NCBI RefSeq assembly: GCF_001613165.1
Contig: NZ_BDBV01000035.1
Coordinates: forward strand, 1-64,000
DNA from: Nocardia mexicana NBRC 108244
GTDB lineage: Bacteria; Actinomycetota; Actinomycetes; Mycobacteriales; Mycobacteriaceae
Reading direction: 5' to 3'
Length of the DNA: 64,000 bases
Every line of letters begins with the position of its first letter. Position 1 is the first letter of the stretch. Under the pieces are notes generated by a model. It was not told where the DNA came from and did not search any database. It saw only the letters and a list, made by a program, of their open reading frames with translations. The translations under genes were made by a program, and so were the position numbers. Positions 18,190 through 26,466 of this stretch are shown here, piece after piece.

Positions 18190-18221
18190 CAAATGCGCTG
18201 CGGGGAAAAGGAAATCTGATC

Positions 18222-18728
18222 ATGGTCGTTGCTGCCCGTGATCGCGGTGCTACGACAGCCGAACTCGACGTCGCCGACCAACTCGGCGCCCAGCTGGTCC
18301 GGCTCATGCGGGCGATCGGCAGAACTAAATCACAGCTGGCCAAGCACGGTCCGGACGGGCTGGAGCGCTTGGCCTACGCGGTGCTGTTCTGCCTGGTCCA
18401 CGACGGCCCGCAGCGGACCGGGAAGCTCGCCGAGATGCTGCACGCCGAGACCTCCACCATCAGCCGGCAGACGCGCAGCCTGGTCTCGCACGGTCTGGTG
18501 GAACGGCGTGCCGATCCGGTCGACGGCCGCGCCTGCGTGCTGGTGCCCACCGCGGAGGGGGTGCGGGTGTTCGAGGAGAACCGCCGGGTCCGCAACCGCT
18601 GGATCGCCGAGCTGATCGCCGACTGGCCCGAGCACGACCGGGCGACGCTGACCGATCTGGTAGAGCGCCTCGTCGCGGGTATCGAAAAGACCACTGTCCC
18701 AGCCGATTCGAATAGAGCGGATAAATGA
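18222..18728 (+). CDS. MarR-family repressor
   Basis: A 168-residue winged-helix MarR regulator. The core reads LERLAYAVLFCLVHDGP, then the recognition region GKLAEMLHAETSTISRQTRSL cut to AETSTISRQ, and the wing RRADPVDGRACVLVPT with the conserved DxR. ATG 18222 follows AAAAGGAAA. Its stop overlaps the ATG of the MFS gene (ATGA), so the two are translationally coupled. The palindromic site 33 bp upstream is the likely operator, and the same site in front of the second MFS gene at 51131, which has no marR of its own, suggests that this protein controls both loci. Confidence 0.9.
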   Translation: MVVAARDRGATTAELDVADQLGAQLVRLMRAIGRTKSQLAKHGPDGLERLAYAVLFCLVHDGPQRTGKLAEMLHAETSTISRQTRSLVSHGLVERRADPVDGRACVLVPTAEGVRVFEENRRVRNRWIAELIADWPEHDRATLTDLVERLVAGIEKTTVPADSNRADK

Positions 18729-21337
18729 CGACTACGACCACCCAGGCCCCGGCGGCGCAGCCGGACCTGGATGCGGGTGCCGGTCAGAGACTGTCGCACC
18801 GGCAGATCATGACCATTCTGTCCGGCCTGCTGCTCGGCATGTTCCTGGCCGCGCTGGACCAGAACATCGTGAGCGTGGCGATCGTGCGGATCGCCAACAG
18901 TCTGAACGGTTTCGACCAGCAGGCCTGGGCCACAACGGCTTACCTCATCACCGCCACGATCAGCACCCCGCTGTACGGCAAGCTGGCCGACATCTACGGC
19001 CGAAAGCCGTTCTACCTCACCGCTATCGCGTTGTTCGTCATCGGGTCGGCGGCGTGTACGTTCGCGACCTCGATGTACATGCTGGCGGGCTTCCGGGCGT
19101 TTCAGGGGCTGGGGGCCGGCGGCCTGATGTCGTTGGCGTTCACCATCATCGGTGACATCGTGCCGCCGCGTGAGCGCGTGAAGTATCAGGGCTACTTCAT
19201 GATGGTGTTCGGCACGTCGACCGTGCTGGGGCCGGTGCTGGGCGGCCTGTTCTCCGACTACGACCACCTGTGGGGCCTGGAGGGCTGGCGCTGGGTGTTC
19301 CTGGTGAACGTGCCGATCGGCGTCTTCGCGCTCGCGGTGGTCGCCAAGGTGCTCAACGTCCCGCACCAGCGGCAGAAGCTCCGCGTCGACTGGTTCGGAG
19401 CGGTGGCGCTCGCGATCTGCGTGGTGCCCTTGCTGATCGTGGCCGAACAGGGCCGCAGCTGGGGCTGGGACTCGACCAAGGCACTGGTCTGCTACGGCAT
19501 CGGCGCCGTCGGCCTGGTGCTGTTCATCGTCGTCGAATACCTGATGAAGGACTCGGCGCTGATTCCGCTGCGGCTGTTCAAGAATTCGACCTTCACCGTG
19601 ACCATCATCGGCGGCTTCATCGTCGGCATCGCGATGTTCGGCGCGATCTCCATGGTGCCGCTGTATTTCCAAGTGGTGCGCGGATATTCGCCGACCGAGG
19701 CGGGTCTGCTGATGTTGCCGCTGGTGGCGGGGATCATGATCGGATCGCTGATCGCCGGTCAGGTCACCAAGCGGACCGGGCACTACAAGATCCTGCCCGT
19801 CATCGGCACCTTCGTCATCACCATCGGCGCGCTGCTGTACGCGCAGGTGCACTTCGACAGCGTGCTGTGGCAGCCGCTGGTCTTCGGCGGCATCATCGGC
19901 CTCGGCCTGGGCTGCTGCATGCAGACGCTGATCATCGCGGCCCAGAACGCCGGTCCGCGTACGGATATGGGTGTGTCGACGGCGTCGGCGACGTTCTTCC
20001 GGCAGGTGGGCGGCACGCTGGGTGTCGCGGTGTTCCTGACGATCCTGTTCAACCTGCTGCCGAACAAGATCGTCGACGCGTTCGGCGGGCATCTCCCGGC
20101 CGGATTCGACACCGACAAGCTCACTCAGATGCAGTCCGACACCGCGGGTATCGCGGCGCTGCCGGATCAGGTGCGGGAGCCGATCCTGATCGGCTTCACG
20201 AACTCGATGCACGGCGTGTTCTTCGCCGCCGCGGGCGTGGCGCTGGTGGCCTGCATCGTGCTGATGTTCATGAAAGAAATTCCGCTGCAGGATGGTCCGC
20301 CTCCCCAGGCGCAGCCGGAGCCGGACGCCGCGGTGGCGGATACGACCGAATCGACCCGGATCGCGTCGCACCGGGCCGTGCCGGCCTCGACGCAAGCGGA
20401 GGAAAAGTGGGCCGAGGACCAGGTCTGGGAGGGCGCCGCACAGGTGATCTCCGAGCCCGAACCGGTCCTCGCATCGACAGGAGGCAGACATGCGGCAGTC
20501 AACGGCCATGCGGCACAGCGGGTGTCGGCGATGACGGCGAGCCCGGTGGTCGCCTCGACGGGCGGCCGCGCGATCGGTGGGCGCATTCGTCGCGAGGACG
20601 GGAGCCCGGTGCCGGGTGCGGCACTGACCCTGATCGATCAACGCGGACACCAGGTTTCGCGAGCGGCCGGGGACGGTGGCGGCACCTTCACCATCGAGCC
20701 GCCCACGCCGGGGAGCTACGTGCTGATCGTGTCCGCGAGCGGGTATCAGCCGACGGCCGTGAACGTCACCGTCGGCAGCGGTTCGCAACAGGTCGATCTG
20801 ACCCTGCAGGGCTCCGGCGAGCTGTCCGGACTGGTGCGCTCGGCCGGACGCGGGGAGCCGGTGGCCGGCGCGACGGTCACCGTGACCGATCTGCGCGGTG
20901 AGGTGGTCGGCTCGGCGGTGACCGCGGGCGACGGCGCCTACGTCTGCCACGGCGTGGTGGCGGGGACCTACACGCTCGTCGCGGTCGCCGCGCACATGCG
21001 GCCGACGGCGACCACGCTGACCGTGCCCGACAGCGGCCAGCTGCGTTTCGACGTCGAGCTCGCCTCGATGGCGGTCTTGAGCGGATCGGTCCGAGCCGAC
21101 GGCCGCCCGGTGCCCGATGCCCAGGTCACGGTGCTCGATCAGGCCGGGACGACGGTCGGGACCGTCCGCACCGACGAGGACGGCCGCTACGTGCTCCAGG
21201 ATCTGCCCGAGGGCGACTACACCATCGTCGCCCGCGGTTACCCGCCGGTGACCGGCCGGGTGAGCGTCGCCGGTGGCGAGACCGACCACGACATGCGGCT
21301 CGGTTACGACGTCGACGAGCAGGTGGAGCAGTCATGA
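18725..21337 (+). CDS. DHA2-type MFS exporter with three C-terminal carboxypeptidase-regulatory-like domains
   Basis: An 870-residue drug-type exporter. Residues about 22-520 form the 14-helix DHA2 transporter: the proton-coupling start LAALDQNIVSVAIVRI, motif A in YGKLADIYGRKPFY, motif C-like GPVLGGLFSDY, and a last helix near 497-517. An acidic linker (about 520-614) follows, then three beta-sandwich repeats of the CarboxypepD_reg type at about 615-695, 699-779 and 782-865, each beginning like SGLVRSAGRGEPVAGATV. With 14 helices the C-terminus should be cytosolic, unusual for these domains. Coupled by ATGA overlaps to marR before and the YceI gene after. A paralogue lies at 51131. Confidence 0.9.
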   Translation: MTTTTTQAPAAQPDLDAGAGQRLSHRQIMTILSGLLLGMFLAALDQNIVSVAIVRIANSLNGFDQQAWATTAYLITATISTPLYGKLADIYGRKPFYLTAIALFVIGSAACTFATSMYMLAGFRAFQGLGAGGLMSLAFTIIGDIVPPRERVKYQGYFMMVFGTSTVLGPVLGGLFSDYDHLWGLEGWRWVFLVNVPIGVFALAVVAKVLNVPHQRQKLRVDWFGAVALAICVVPLLIVAEQGRSWGWDSTKALVCYGIGAVGLVLFIVVEYLMKDSALIPLRLFKNSTFTVTIIGGFIVGIAMFGAISMVPLYFQVVRGYSPTEAGLLMLPLVAGIMIGSLIAGQVTKRTGHYKILPVIGTFVITIGALLYAQVHFDSVLWQPLVFGGIIGLGLGCCMQTLIIAAQNAGPRTDMGVSTASATFFRQVGGTLGVAVFLTILFNLLPNKIVDAFGGHLPAGFDTDKLTQMQSDTAGIAALPDQVREPILIGFTNSMHGVFFAAAGVALVACIVLMFMKEIPLQDGPPPQAQPEPDAAVADTTESTRIASHRAVPASTQAEEKWAEDQVWEGAAQVISEPEPVLASTGGRHAAVNGHAAQRVSAMTASPVVASTGGRAIGGRIRREDGSPVPGAALTLIDQRGHQVSRAAGDGGGTFTIEPPTPGSYVLIVSASGYQPTAVNVTVGSGSQQVDLTLQGSGELSGLVRSAGRGEPVAGATVTVTDLRGEVVGSAVTAGDGAYVCHGVVAGTYTLVAVAAHMRPTATTLTVPDSGQLRFDVELASMAVLSGSVRADGRPVPDAQVTVLDQAGTTVGTVRTDEDGRYVLQDLPEGDYTIVARGYPPVTGRVSVAGGETDHDMRLGYDVDEQVEQS

Positions 21338-22155
21338 GCGGGCTGACGGCGCAGATTCGCAATGCGGACGGCTGGCCCGTGCCCGCGGCGGTGCTGACGG
21401 TGACCAGCCTGGAGGGTCGCCAACTCGCTCGCGCCACGGCCGACGAGACGGGGGCCGCGGCGACCGAGGCGCTGCCGCCCGGGATGCACACCGCGGTCGT
21501 CACCGCGCCCGGGCACAAGCCGGTCGCCCAGGTCGCCCGGGTCTCGTCGGCGGGCAGCGGCACGCTCGGTGAGATTCGGCTGGAACCGGAGTCGAGCGCG
21601 GTCGAGATGCCTCCGGCCGGGCCGTGGACCATCGATCCGGTGCATTCGACGGTCGTCGCCACCGCGCGGCACCTCGGCATCGCGAGTATCAAGTCCCGCT
21701 TCGCCGATGTCGGTGGCCGGTTGGATGTGGCCGAGAACTTCGAGCTGACAACGGGTTACGCCGAGATCAAGGCCGCCAGCATCGACACCGGCGTCGGGAT
21801 GCGCGACGAACATCTGCGCTCGGCGGAGTTCCTGGACGTCGAGCGGTTCCCGATCATCGGCTTCACCAGCACCGGGCTGCGGCGCACCGGTGCCGAAACC
21901 TGGGTGATGGCCGGGGAATTGGAGCTGCACGGGCAGCGCCGCCCGGTCGACCTCACGCTCACCTACGGCGGCTACGGGCCGGACCCGTGGGGTGGCGTGC
22001 GGGCGGCCTTCCACGCCGAAACCCTGCTTCGCCGTGACGATTTCGCCATCGACTACAACGCCGTGGTCCGGGCGGGAGTCGCGGCCGTCGGCACCACCGT
22101 GAAGATCGATCTCGACATGGAACTGGTACAGGGGGATCGGCTGCCGCAGATGTAG
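21334..22155 (+). CDS. YceI-family protein with N-terminal carboxypeptidase-regulatory-like domain
   Basis: A 273-residue protein. Residues 1-90 are a further beta-sandwich repeat (LTAQIRNADGWPVPAAVLTV) related to those of the exporter; residues about 95-270 are a YceI lipocalin-like domain (WTIDPVHSTVVATARHLG, SRFADVGGRLDV, DEHLRSAEFLDVERFP, HAETLLRRDDFAIDY). YceI proteins bind polyisoprenoid or other long lipids. There is no signal peptide, so it should be cytosolic, on the same side as the exporter repeats. Its ATG overlaps the exporter stop. I infer that it delivers or senses a lipophilic substrate of the transporter. Confidence 0.88.
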   Translation: MSGLTAQIRNADGWPVPAAVLTVTSLEGRQLARATADETGAAATEALPPGMHTAVVTAPGHKPVAQVARVSSAGSGTLGEIRLEPESSAVEMPPAGPWTIDPVHSTVVATARHLGIASIKSRFADVGGRLDVAENFELTTGYAEIKAASIDTGVGMRDEHLRSAEFLDVERFPIIGFTSTGLRRTGAETWVMAGELELHGQRRPVDLTLTYGGYGPDPWGGVRAAFHAETLLRRDDFAIDYNAVVRAGVAAVGTTVKIDLDMELVQGDRLPQM

Positions 22156-22171
22156 GCCGAGACTCCGTCGA

Positions 22172-22210
22172 CCGCGGCCGTGACCCGACTACCTCGGGTC
22201 ACGGCTGCGG
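22172..22210. terminator. Bidirectional terminator between convergent genes
   Basis: A 17-bp stem (CCGCGGCCGTGACCCGA with TCGGGTCACGGCTGCGG, one G-T pair) and a 5-base loop, between the YceI-type gene and the convergent antigen-85-like gene. No T-run, but the stem is long and placed exactly between the stops. Confidence 0.75.
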
Positions 22211-22227
22211 CCCTTGTCCTCCAGGCG

Positions 22228-23193
22228 TCAGCCGCCGACCGATTGCAGCAGCATCGGGAGAGCGTTCTGCATCTGAGCCGTCCAGGCATCCCAGTTGTGG
22301 CCCTGGCCGGGTTCGTACTTCTCGTCGACCGAGGCACCCAGCTGCTGCAGGTGATCGGCGAAGCGGTAATTCTGTTCGTACACAGCCTGTTCCACCCCGT
22401 CACCCTTGCCGTAGGAGACGAACAGCGGGATGCCGGTGAGTTTGGGCGCCTGCACGTACGGGTCGTTGGCCTCCCAGATCTTGCGTTCCGCGGGCACGTT
22501 GTAGTCGCCCCACACGCGCTTCCAGTCCGCGGCACAACCCTGGCCCGGCTTATCGGGGTCGCCGGGCGCGCCCGAGGCGTGCAGCGGGTCGACATTCCCG
22601 CTGAACGACGCCGCCGACCGGTACATGCCCTGATGTGCGGCCGCGAGCTTCATCGAGCCCAGCCCGCCCATCGAGTTGCCCGCGATGGCGCGGGTGGTGT
22701 TGGCCTTGTAGGTGGTCTCCATGATGGTGCGCAGGTCTTCGGTCACATAGGTCTCCCACGCGGGCGCGCCGTACCTGCCGCCGTTGTACCAGTTGGAATA
22801 CGCGCTGCACCAGCTGGTTTCGGGCATCACGAAGATGGCGTTGCTGTTCGCGGTGAGCTGTTCGAGGTTGCCCTTCTCCGTCCACGACTTGTGGTCGTCG
22901 AAGCCGCCGTGCAGCACCCAGACGGTCGGCCAGGTCTGGTTGGCGTTCTTCGACCAGCCCGGCGGGACGAGCAGCCGCACCACCTTGATGGGGGCATCGA
23001 TGTTGGGGGAGGAGACGCCGAAGTCGAAAATGCGGTCGCTGATCTGCCTTTCCCACACCACCGTCCCCGCCGCGTGGGCCTGCGGTGCCGACAGGAACGG
23101 GACGATCAGGGAGGCGATGACGGTGAGGACCGCCAGCACGATCTTCGCAAGGGTGGGTATCGGTGAGTTTATTCGTAACGATCTATTGATCAT
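22228..23193 (-). CDS. Secreted antigen-85-like esterase/mycolyltransferase
   Basis: A 321-residue exported alpha/beta hydrolase of the esterase D / antigen 85 family, which in mycolate-containing bacteria transfers mycolic acids to trehalose and arabinogalactan. The signal peptide has a long hydrophobic core (IVLAVLTVIASLIVPFL) ending APQAHA. The mature part shows VWVLHGGFDDHKSWTE, the nucleophile in AGNSMGGLGSMKLA, and the catalytic histidine in GQGHNWDAW. ATG 23193 places the signal sequence correctly; the frame upstream to 23292 is not needed. True mycolyltransferase activity versus general esterase cannot be decided here. Confidence 0.88.
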   Translation of the reverse strand: MINRSLRINSPIPTLAKIVLAVLTVIASLIVPFLSAPQAHAAGTVVWERQISDRIFDFGVSSPNIDAPIKVVRLLVPPGWSKNANQTWPTVWVLHGGFDDHKSWTEKGNLEQLTANSNAIFVMPETSWCSAYSNWYNGGRYGAPAWETYVTEDLRTIMETTYKANTTRAIAGNSMGGLGSMKLAAAHQGMYRSAASFSGNVDPLHASGAPGDPDKPGQGCAADWKRVWGDYNVPAERKIWEANDPYVQAPKLTGIPLFVSYGKGDGVEQAVYEQNYRFADHLQQLGASVDEKYEPGQGHNWDAWTAQMQNALPMLLQSVGG

Positions 23194-23487
23194 TTGGCGG
23201 ATAGTAGTCCACGAACAGGGTTGTTCGGGAGTAGTTGTGGAATGTCCCAATTGAGACGGATAATGCTGTGGGACAGGGGAATTGGCTGGCAAGAGCCCCC
23301 AGTTTCAGGGGCCTCGGAAGCAACTCTCGCGATTCTGGGGCCGCGGTGCCGCCCCGGGTGCTCGGGCGCTGCCTTGGTCTATGCCCGGGTCGTGAGCTTG
23401 CGCCGGGACTGTCGGTGGCACGCGCTAGGGTCGCGTGGATTGCGGATCGTCCGAGCAGCTGAATCCGACAGTGAGGCGAGATTCCAT

Positions 23488-23793
23488 ATGGGGAAATATG
23501 TGGTGGCGTATACCGGCCTGCCAGGCCAGGATGAGGATCCGGCCGCCGTGCGGGCGGCCTGGGAGCAGTGGTTCGAAGAACTGGGCGAGGCGGTGATCGA
23601 CCCGGGTGATGTCTTCACCCACGGCAAGACCGTCGCGGCCGACGGATCCGCGAGCGACGGCGGCCGCCTGACCGGCTACACCATGCTGCGGGCCGACGAT
23701 CTCGATGCTGCGGCGGCCATGGTCGCGAAGTGCCCGGGCCTGGCGAATGCGGAAATCCAGGTCTACGAATCGGTTTCGCTGGACGCGCTGTGA
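23488..23793 (+). CDS. YCII-related small protein
   Basis: A 101-residue protein of the YCII-related (DGPF-type) fold, a ferredoxin-like barrel found stand-alone or with sigma factors and often of unknown function. It begins MGKYVVAYTG, has RAAWEQWFEELGEAVIDPG and DGGRLTGYTMLRADDLDAA, and ends AEIQVYESVSLDAL, all typical positions. Start ATG 23488 has GAGG upstream. The 294-bp gap before it contains no other gene or clear site. It converges on the RibD-like gene. Confidence 0.82.
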   Translation: MGKYVVAYTGLPGQDEDPAAVRAAWEQWFEELGEAVIDPGDVFTHGKTVAADGSASDGGRLTGYTMLRADDLDAAAAMVAKCPGLANAEIQVYESVSLDAL

Positions 23794-23809
23794 TGCCGGG
23801 CGCTCCACC

Positions 23810-24343
23810 TCAGCCGCGGACCACCTCGTAGCGAGCGCAGGCGAATTCGCCGTTGGGGGCGAGTTCGGTGAGTTTCAGTTCGAGGGCGCGGGGGAGCAGG
23901 GGCGCGCCCGCGCCCAGGGTGACCGGGGCGATGGAGACGGACACCTCGTCGAGCAGGCCGTGGTCGGCGAACTGCCCGGCGAGATCGCCGCCGCCGACCA
24001 CCCAGAGGTTCTTGTCGCCCGCGGCCTCCGCCATCTCCTTGTAGACGGTCGGGACCGGATCCTGGGTGAAGCGGATATCGGCGTCGGTGCGCGGCGGGAA
24101 GGTGCGGTGGGTGAAGACCCACGACGGCACCTCGTACGGCCACGGCTCCGCATGGCCGTTGTCGAGAACCCACTGATAAGTGCTGGCGCCCATGCAGATT
24201 GCGCCGATATCGGCGATGAAGGCGTTGTAACCCATCGGGCCGTCCTCGTCCGCCTTGCGGGACAGCAGCCAGTCCAGCGAATGGTCCGGGGTGGCGATGA
24301 ATCCGTCGAGGCTGGTCGCGGTGTAGTAGACGGTACGGGTCAT
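23810..24343 (-). CDS. Dihydrofolate-reductase-like (RibD C-terminal) protein
   Basis: A 177-residue oxidoreductase of the RibD_C/DHFR fold (TVYYTATSLDGFIATPDHSL, ICMGASTYQWVL, WVVGGGDLAGQFADHGLLDE cut to VVGGGDLAGQF). The GGGDL motif binds NADPH in this fold. Many stand-alone copies exist in actinobacteria with unknown substrates; it is not adjacent to riboflavin genes. Its ATG lies three bases after the stop of the AraC-DinB gene, so the two form an operon. Confidence 0.88.
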   Translation of the reverse strand: MTRTVYYTATSLDGFIATPDHSLDWLLSRKADEDGPMGYNAFIADIGAICMGASTYQWVLDNGHAEPWPYEVPSWVFTHRTFPPRTDADIRFTQDPVPTVYKEMAEAAGDKNLWVVGGGDLAGQFADHGLLDEVSVSIAPVTLGAGAPLLPRALELKLTELAPNGEFACARYEVVRG

Positions 24344-24346
24344 GGT

Positions 24347-25264
24347 TCAGCCTCGCTTCTGTAGCCAGAGGATCGGATCGCCCTGATCGATTTCCGTTGC
24401 ATCATCGGTGATTTCGGAGCGTAGCCACTGCCGGGCGAGCAGCCGCCGGTGCGCGGAGAAGGTGAGGATGTGCGCGATGACACTGCCGATCACGAAGCTC
24501 TCCGGCGGATCGCACAGTGCGTCGATGAGGGTGTCGCCCCAGCCGCCGCGGCGGTCGATCTCCCGGACCGTATCCAGCCAGTGCGGCGCTATCTCGTCGA
24601 GGCGGCGCATCAGGGTCGGCAGGTCGTCGGGTTGCCGGGCGGGCTCGTCGGCGCCGTCGATCGCGGCCAGCCACACCTCCTTGGACCAGATCAGCAGGTC
24701 CAGCACCGTTGCGATGGAGTCGTCCGGGCCGTCCCAGCTGAGGGTCGTGTGGTCGCCGCGCTTGCGACGGTACTGCTCGTCGTTGAGACTCGTTGCCAGC
24801 TTGAGCAATTCGCGAGTGTCGTCGAGATCGTGGTGCAGCAGTAGCGATGTCGGGTCCATGTCGTGTCGGCCTTTCGGTTCGCTGGCCACCCACAACGACA
24901 TCGGCGGATGAAAGTGGATGCCGTTCACCGCGGGCAGCCAGCGCTGTTTCTTCTCGGTGCGGGTCGCGCTGGGCGGATGGCCGTAGGCGCGGCTGAACGC
25001 CCTGCTGAACCCCTCCACCGAGTCGTATCCCGCCGCGAACGCCACATCGGTCACCGAGGCGCCGGTGCCCAGTTGCCACGCCGCCCGCTCCAGCAGCACC
25101 CGCCGGCGCAGTGCGACCGGGGATTCGCCGGTTCCGCGGGAGAACTGGCGGGCGAAGTGGTACGGGGAGGCGTAGGCGTCCTCGGCCATCGCGCCCAGGG
25201 TGGCGTTGTCGTCGTCGAGCACGACGTCGAGGAGTTCGCGGAGGCGGTCACGTCCGGTGGTCAC
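24347..25264 (-). CDS. AraC-type regulator fused to a DinB-like domain
   Basis: A 305-residue fusion. Residues about 5-105 are an AraC helix-turn-helix pair (LGAMAEDAYASPYHFARQFS, VTDVAFAAGYDSVEGFSRAF cut to AFAAGYDSVEGF); residues about 140-300 are a DinB/DUF664-like four-helix bundle (HHDLDDTRELLKLATSL, TVLDLLIWSKEVW, IGSVIAHILTFSAHRRLL cut to IAHILTFSAHR). The histidines could form the metal site of the DinB fold. It precedes the RibD-like gene by three bases. The DinB part may sense a thiol or electrophile and control the operon; this is inference. Confidence 0.85.
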   Translation of the reverse strand: MTTGRDRLRELLDVVLDDDNATLGAMAEDAYASPYHFARQFSRGTGESPVALRRRVLLERAAWQLGTGASVTDVAFAAGYDSVEGFSRAFSRAYGHPPSATRTEKKQRWLPAVNGIHFHPPMSLWVASEPKGRHDMDPTSLLLHHDLDDTRELLKLATSLNDEQYRRKRGDHTTLSWDGPDDSIATVLDLLIWSKEVWLAAIDGADEPARQPDDLPTLMRRLDEIAPHWLDTVREIDRRGGWGDTLIDALCDPPESFVIGSVIAHILTFSAHRRLLARQWLRSEITDDATEIDQGDPILWLQKRG

Positions 25265-25477
25265 GGGTTCAGTGTGGCCTGTGTGGTCCGGTCGCCGCTT
25301 GACCGTTCTTGCGCACTCGCCGGCGTGTCTCCCCGTGACCAGCGGGGTTGATCATGCCGCTGACTAACGGTACATTACTTAGGTCACTTACCGAATGGTC
25401 GCCCCGAGTGCCTGTTGCCGGTCGAATCGGGCTGCGGCCGCGGTTGTTTCGCAGCTGCGACAAGAGCGGGCGGTCCC

Positions 25478-25960
25478 ATGGTGAATACGATTCCGATCGC
25501 GATCGGGTTGGTCTACCTGTTCATACTCGTCGGGGGAGGCCTGCGGTCGGTCGAGGCCGGCTGTCAGAACACCCTGATGAACCACATGAAGAACATGTGG
25601 TTGTGCGCGGTGATCTCGTATGCTGTTGCGCTGACCGGTTTTTCGATCTTTCTGGCGCTGTCGACCAAGTCGCCGTGGCCGACGCTCGACGACGTCCGCG
25701 CCATGCCGTGGTGGGCGCCCTTCGGTGGATTGATCGGCGGCGCGGCCGTGCTCGGCATGATCGCGGTCGCACGCTATGTGGGTGTGGCGACCTTCAGCGC
25801 GCTCGTGATCGTCGGTGAGATGGTGGTCGCGCTGGTCATGGACCACTTCGGGCTCATGGGGTTCGAACAGCACAGCGCCACCGTTCCCCGCTTCGTCGCG
25901 TGCGGGCTCATCACCATGGCGATCTACCTGATGTCCGATACCCGGGAGGCACGGTCATGA
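25478..25960 (+). CDS. YdcZ-type (DUF606) membrane protein, first of a pair
   Basis: A 160-residue protein with about five hydrophobic helices, resembling the short YdcZ/DUF606 branch of the drug/metabolite transporter superfamily, whose members commonly work as heteromeric pairs. It contains LVGGGLRSVEAGCQNTLMNH cut to GLRSVEAGCQN, GFSIFLALSTKSPWP and WWAPFGGLIGGAAVLGMI. Start ATG 25478. Its stop overlaps the ATG of a close relative (ATGA), and an aquaporin gene follows. The 213-bp gap upstream shows no recognisable site. Cargo unknown. Confidence 0.75.
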   Translation: MVNTIPIAIGLVYLFILVGGGLRSVEAGCQNTLMNHMKNMWLCAVISYAVALTGFSIFLALSTKSPWPTLDDVRAMPWWAPFGGLIGGAAVLGMIAVARYVGVATFSALVIVGEMVVALVMDHFGLMGFEQHSATVPRFVACGLITMAIYLMSDTREARS

Positions 25961-26463
25961 CCACGACAACCCTCGAGCCTCCGCGAAAGCCCCTGTCGCG
26001 CAATGCCTTGACGCTCGTCGTCGTCTTCATCCTGGTCGGCGGCGCGCTGCGGTCGGTGGAGGCCGGTTGCCAGAACTCGCTGAAGCTCTCCCTGAAGAAC
26101 GTATGGCTGTGCGGCGTGATCTCCTACGCGGTGGCCTTCACCGGATTCCTGGTGTTCATGCTGGTGGCGCGCATGGTCACCAAGCAGTGGCCGTGGCCGA
26201 CGCGAGCCGATGTCCGGACCTTGCCGAGGTGGGCACCGTTCGGCGGATTGCTCGGCGGCGCAGCGATTCTCGCGATGATCGCCGTCGCCTCCGACGTCGG
26301 CGTGAGCACCTTCAACGCGCTGATCATCGCCGGGCAGATGTTCGCGGCACTGGCGATCGATCACTTCGGCGTGATGGGGTTCCCGCGCCATCGGGTGACC
26401 GGACGGCGGTTGGTCGCATGCGCCATGATCATTGTCGGTATCTATCTGATGGCGAAGTACTGA
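25957..26463 (+). CDS. YdcZ-type (DUF606) membrane protein, second of a pair
   Basis: A 168-residue relative of the preceding gene with the same landmarks: GALRSVEAGCQNSLKLSLKN cut to GALRSVEAGCQN, WAPFGGLLGGAAILAMIAVA cut to GGLLGGAAILAM, and an end YLMAKY. It has an extra N-terminal cytosolic stretch (TTLEPPRKPLSRNA). The ATG overlaps the previous stop, so both subunits are made in step, as expected for a heterodimer in which two short proteins form one inverted-topology channel. Duplication clearly gave rise to the pair. Confidence 0.75.
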   Translation: MTTTTLEPPRKPLSRNALTLVVVFILVGGALRSVEAGCQNSLKLSLKNVWLCGVISYAVAFTGFLVFMLVARMVTKQWPWPTRADVRTLPRWAPFGGLLGGAAILAMIAVASDVGVSTFNALIIAGQMFAALAIDHFGVMGFPRHRVTGRRLVACAMIIVGIYLMAKY

Positions 26464-26466
26464 GCC

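Noticed and set aside
18374..21289. 971-codon antisense frame across the MFS gene
   Set aside because: His/Arg/Gly-rich composition of a shadow frame; sense strand is a clear transporter.
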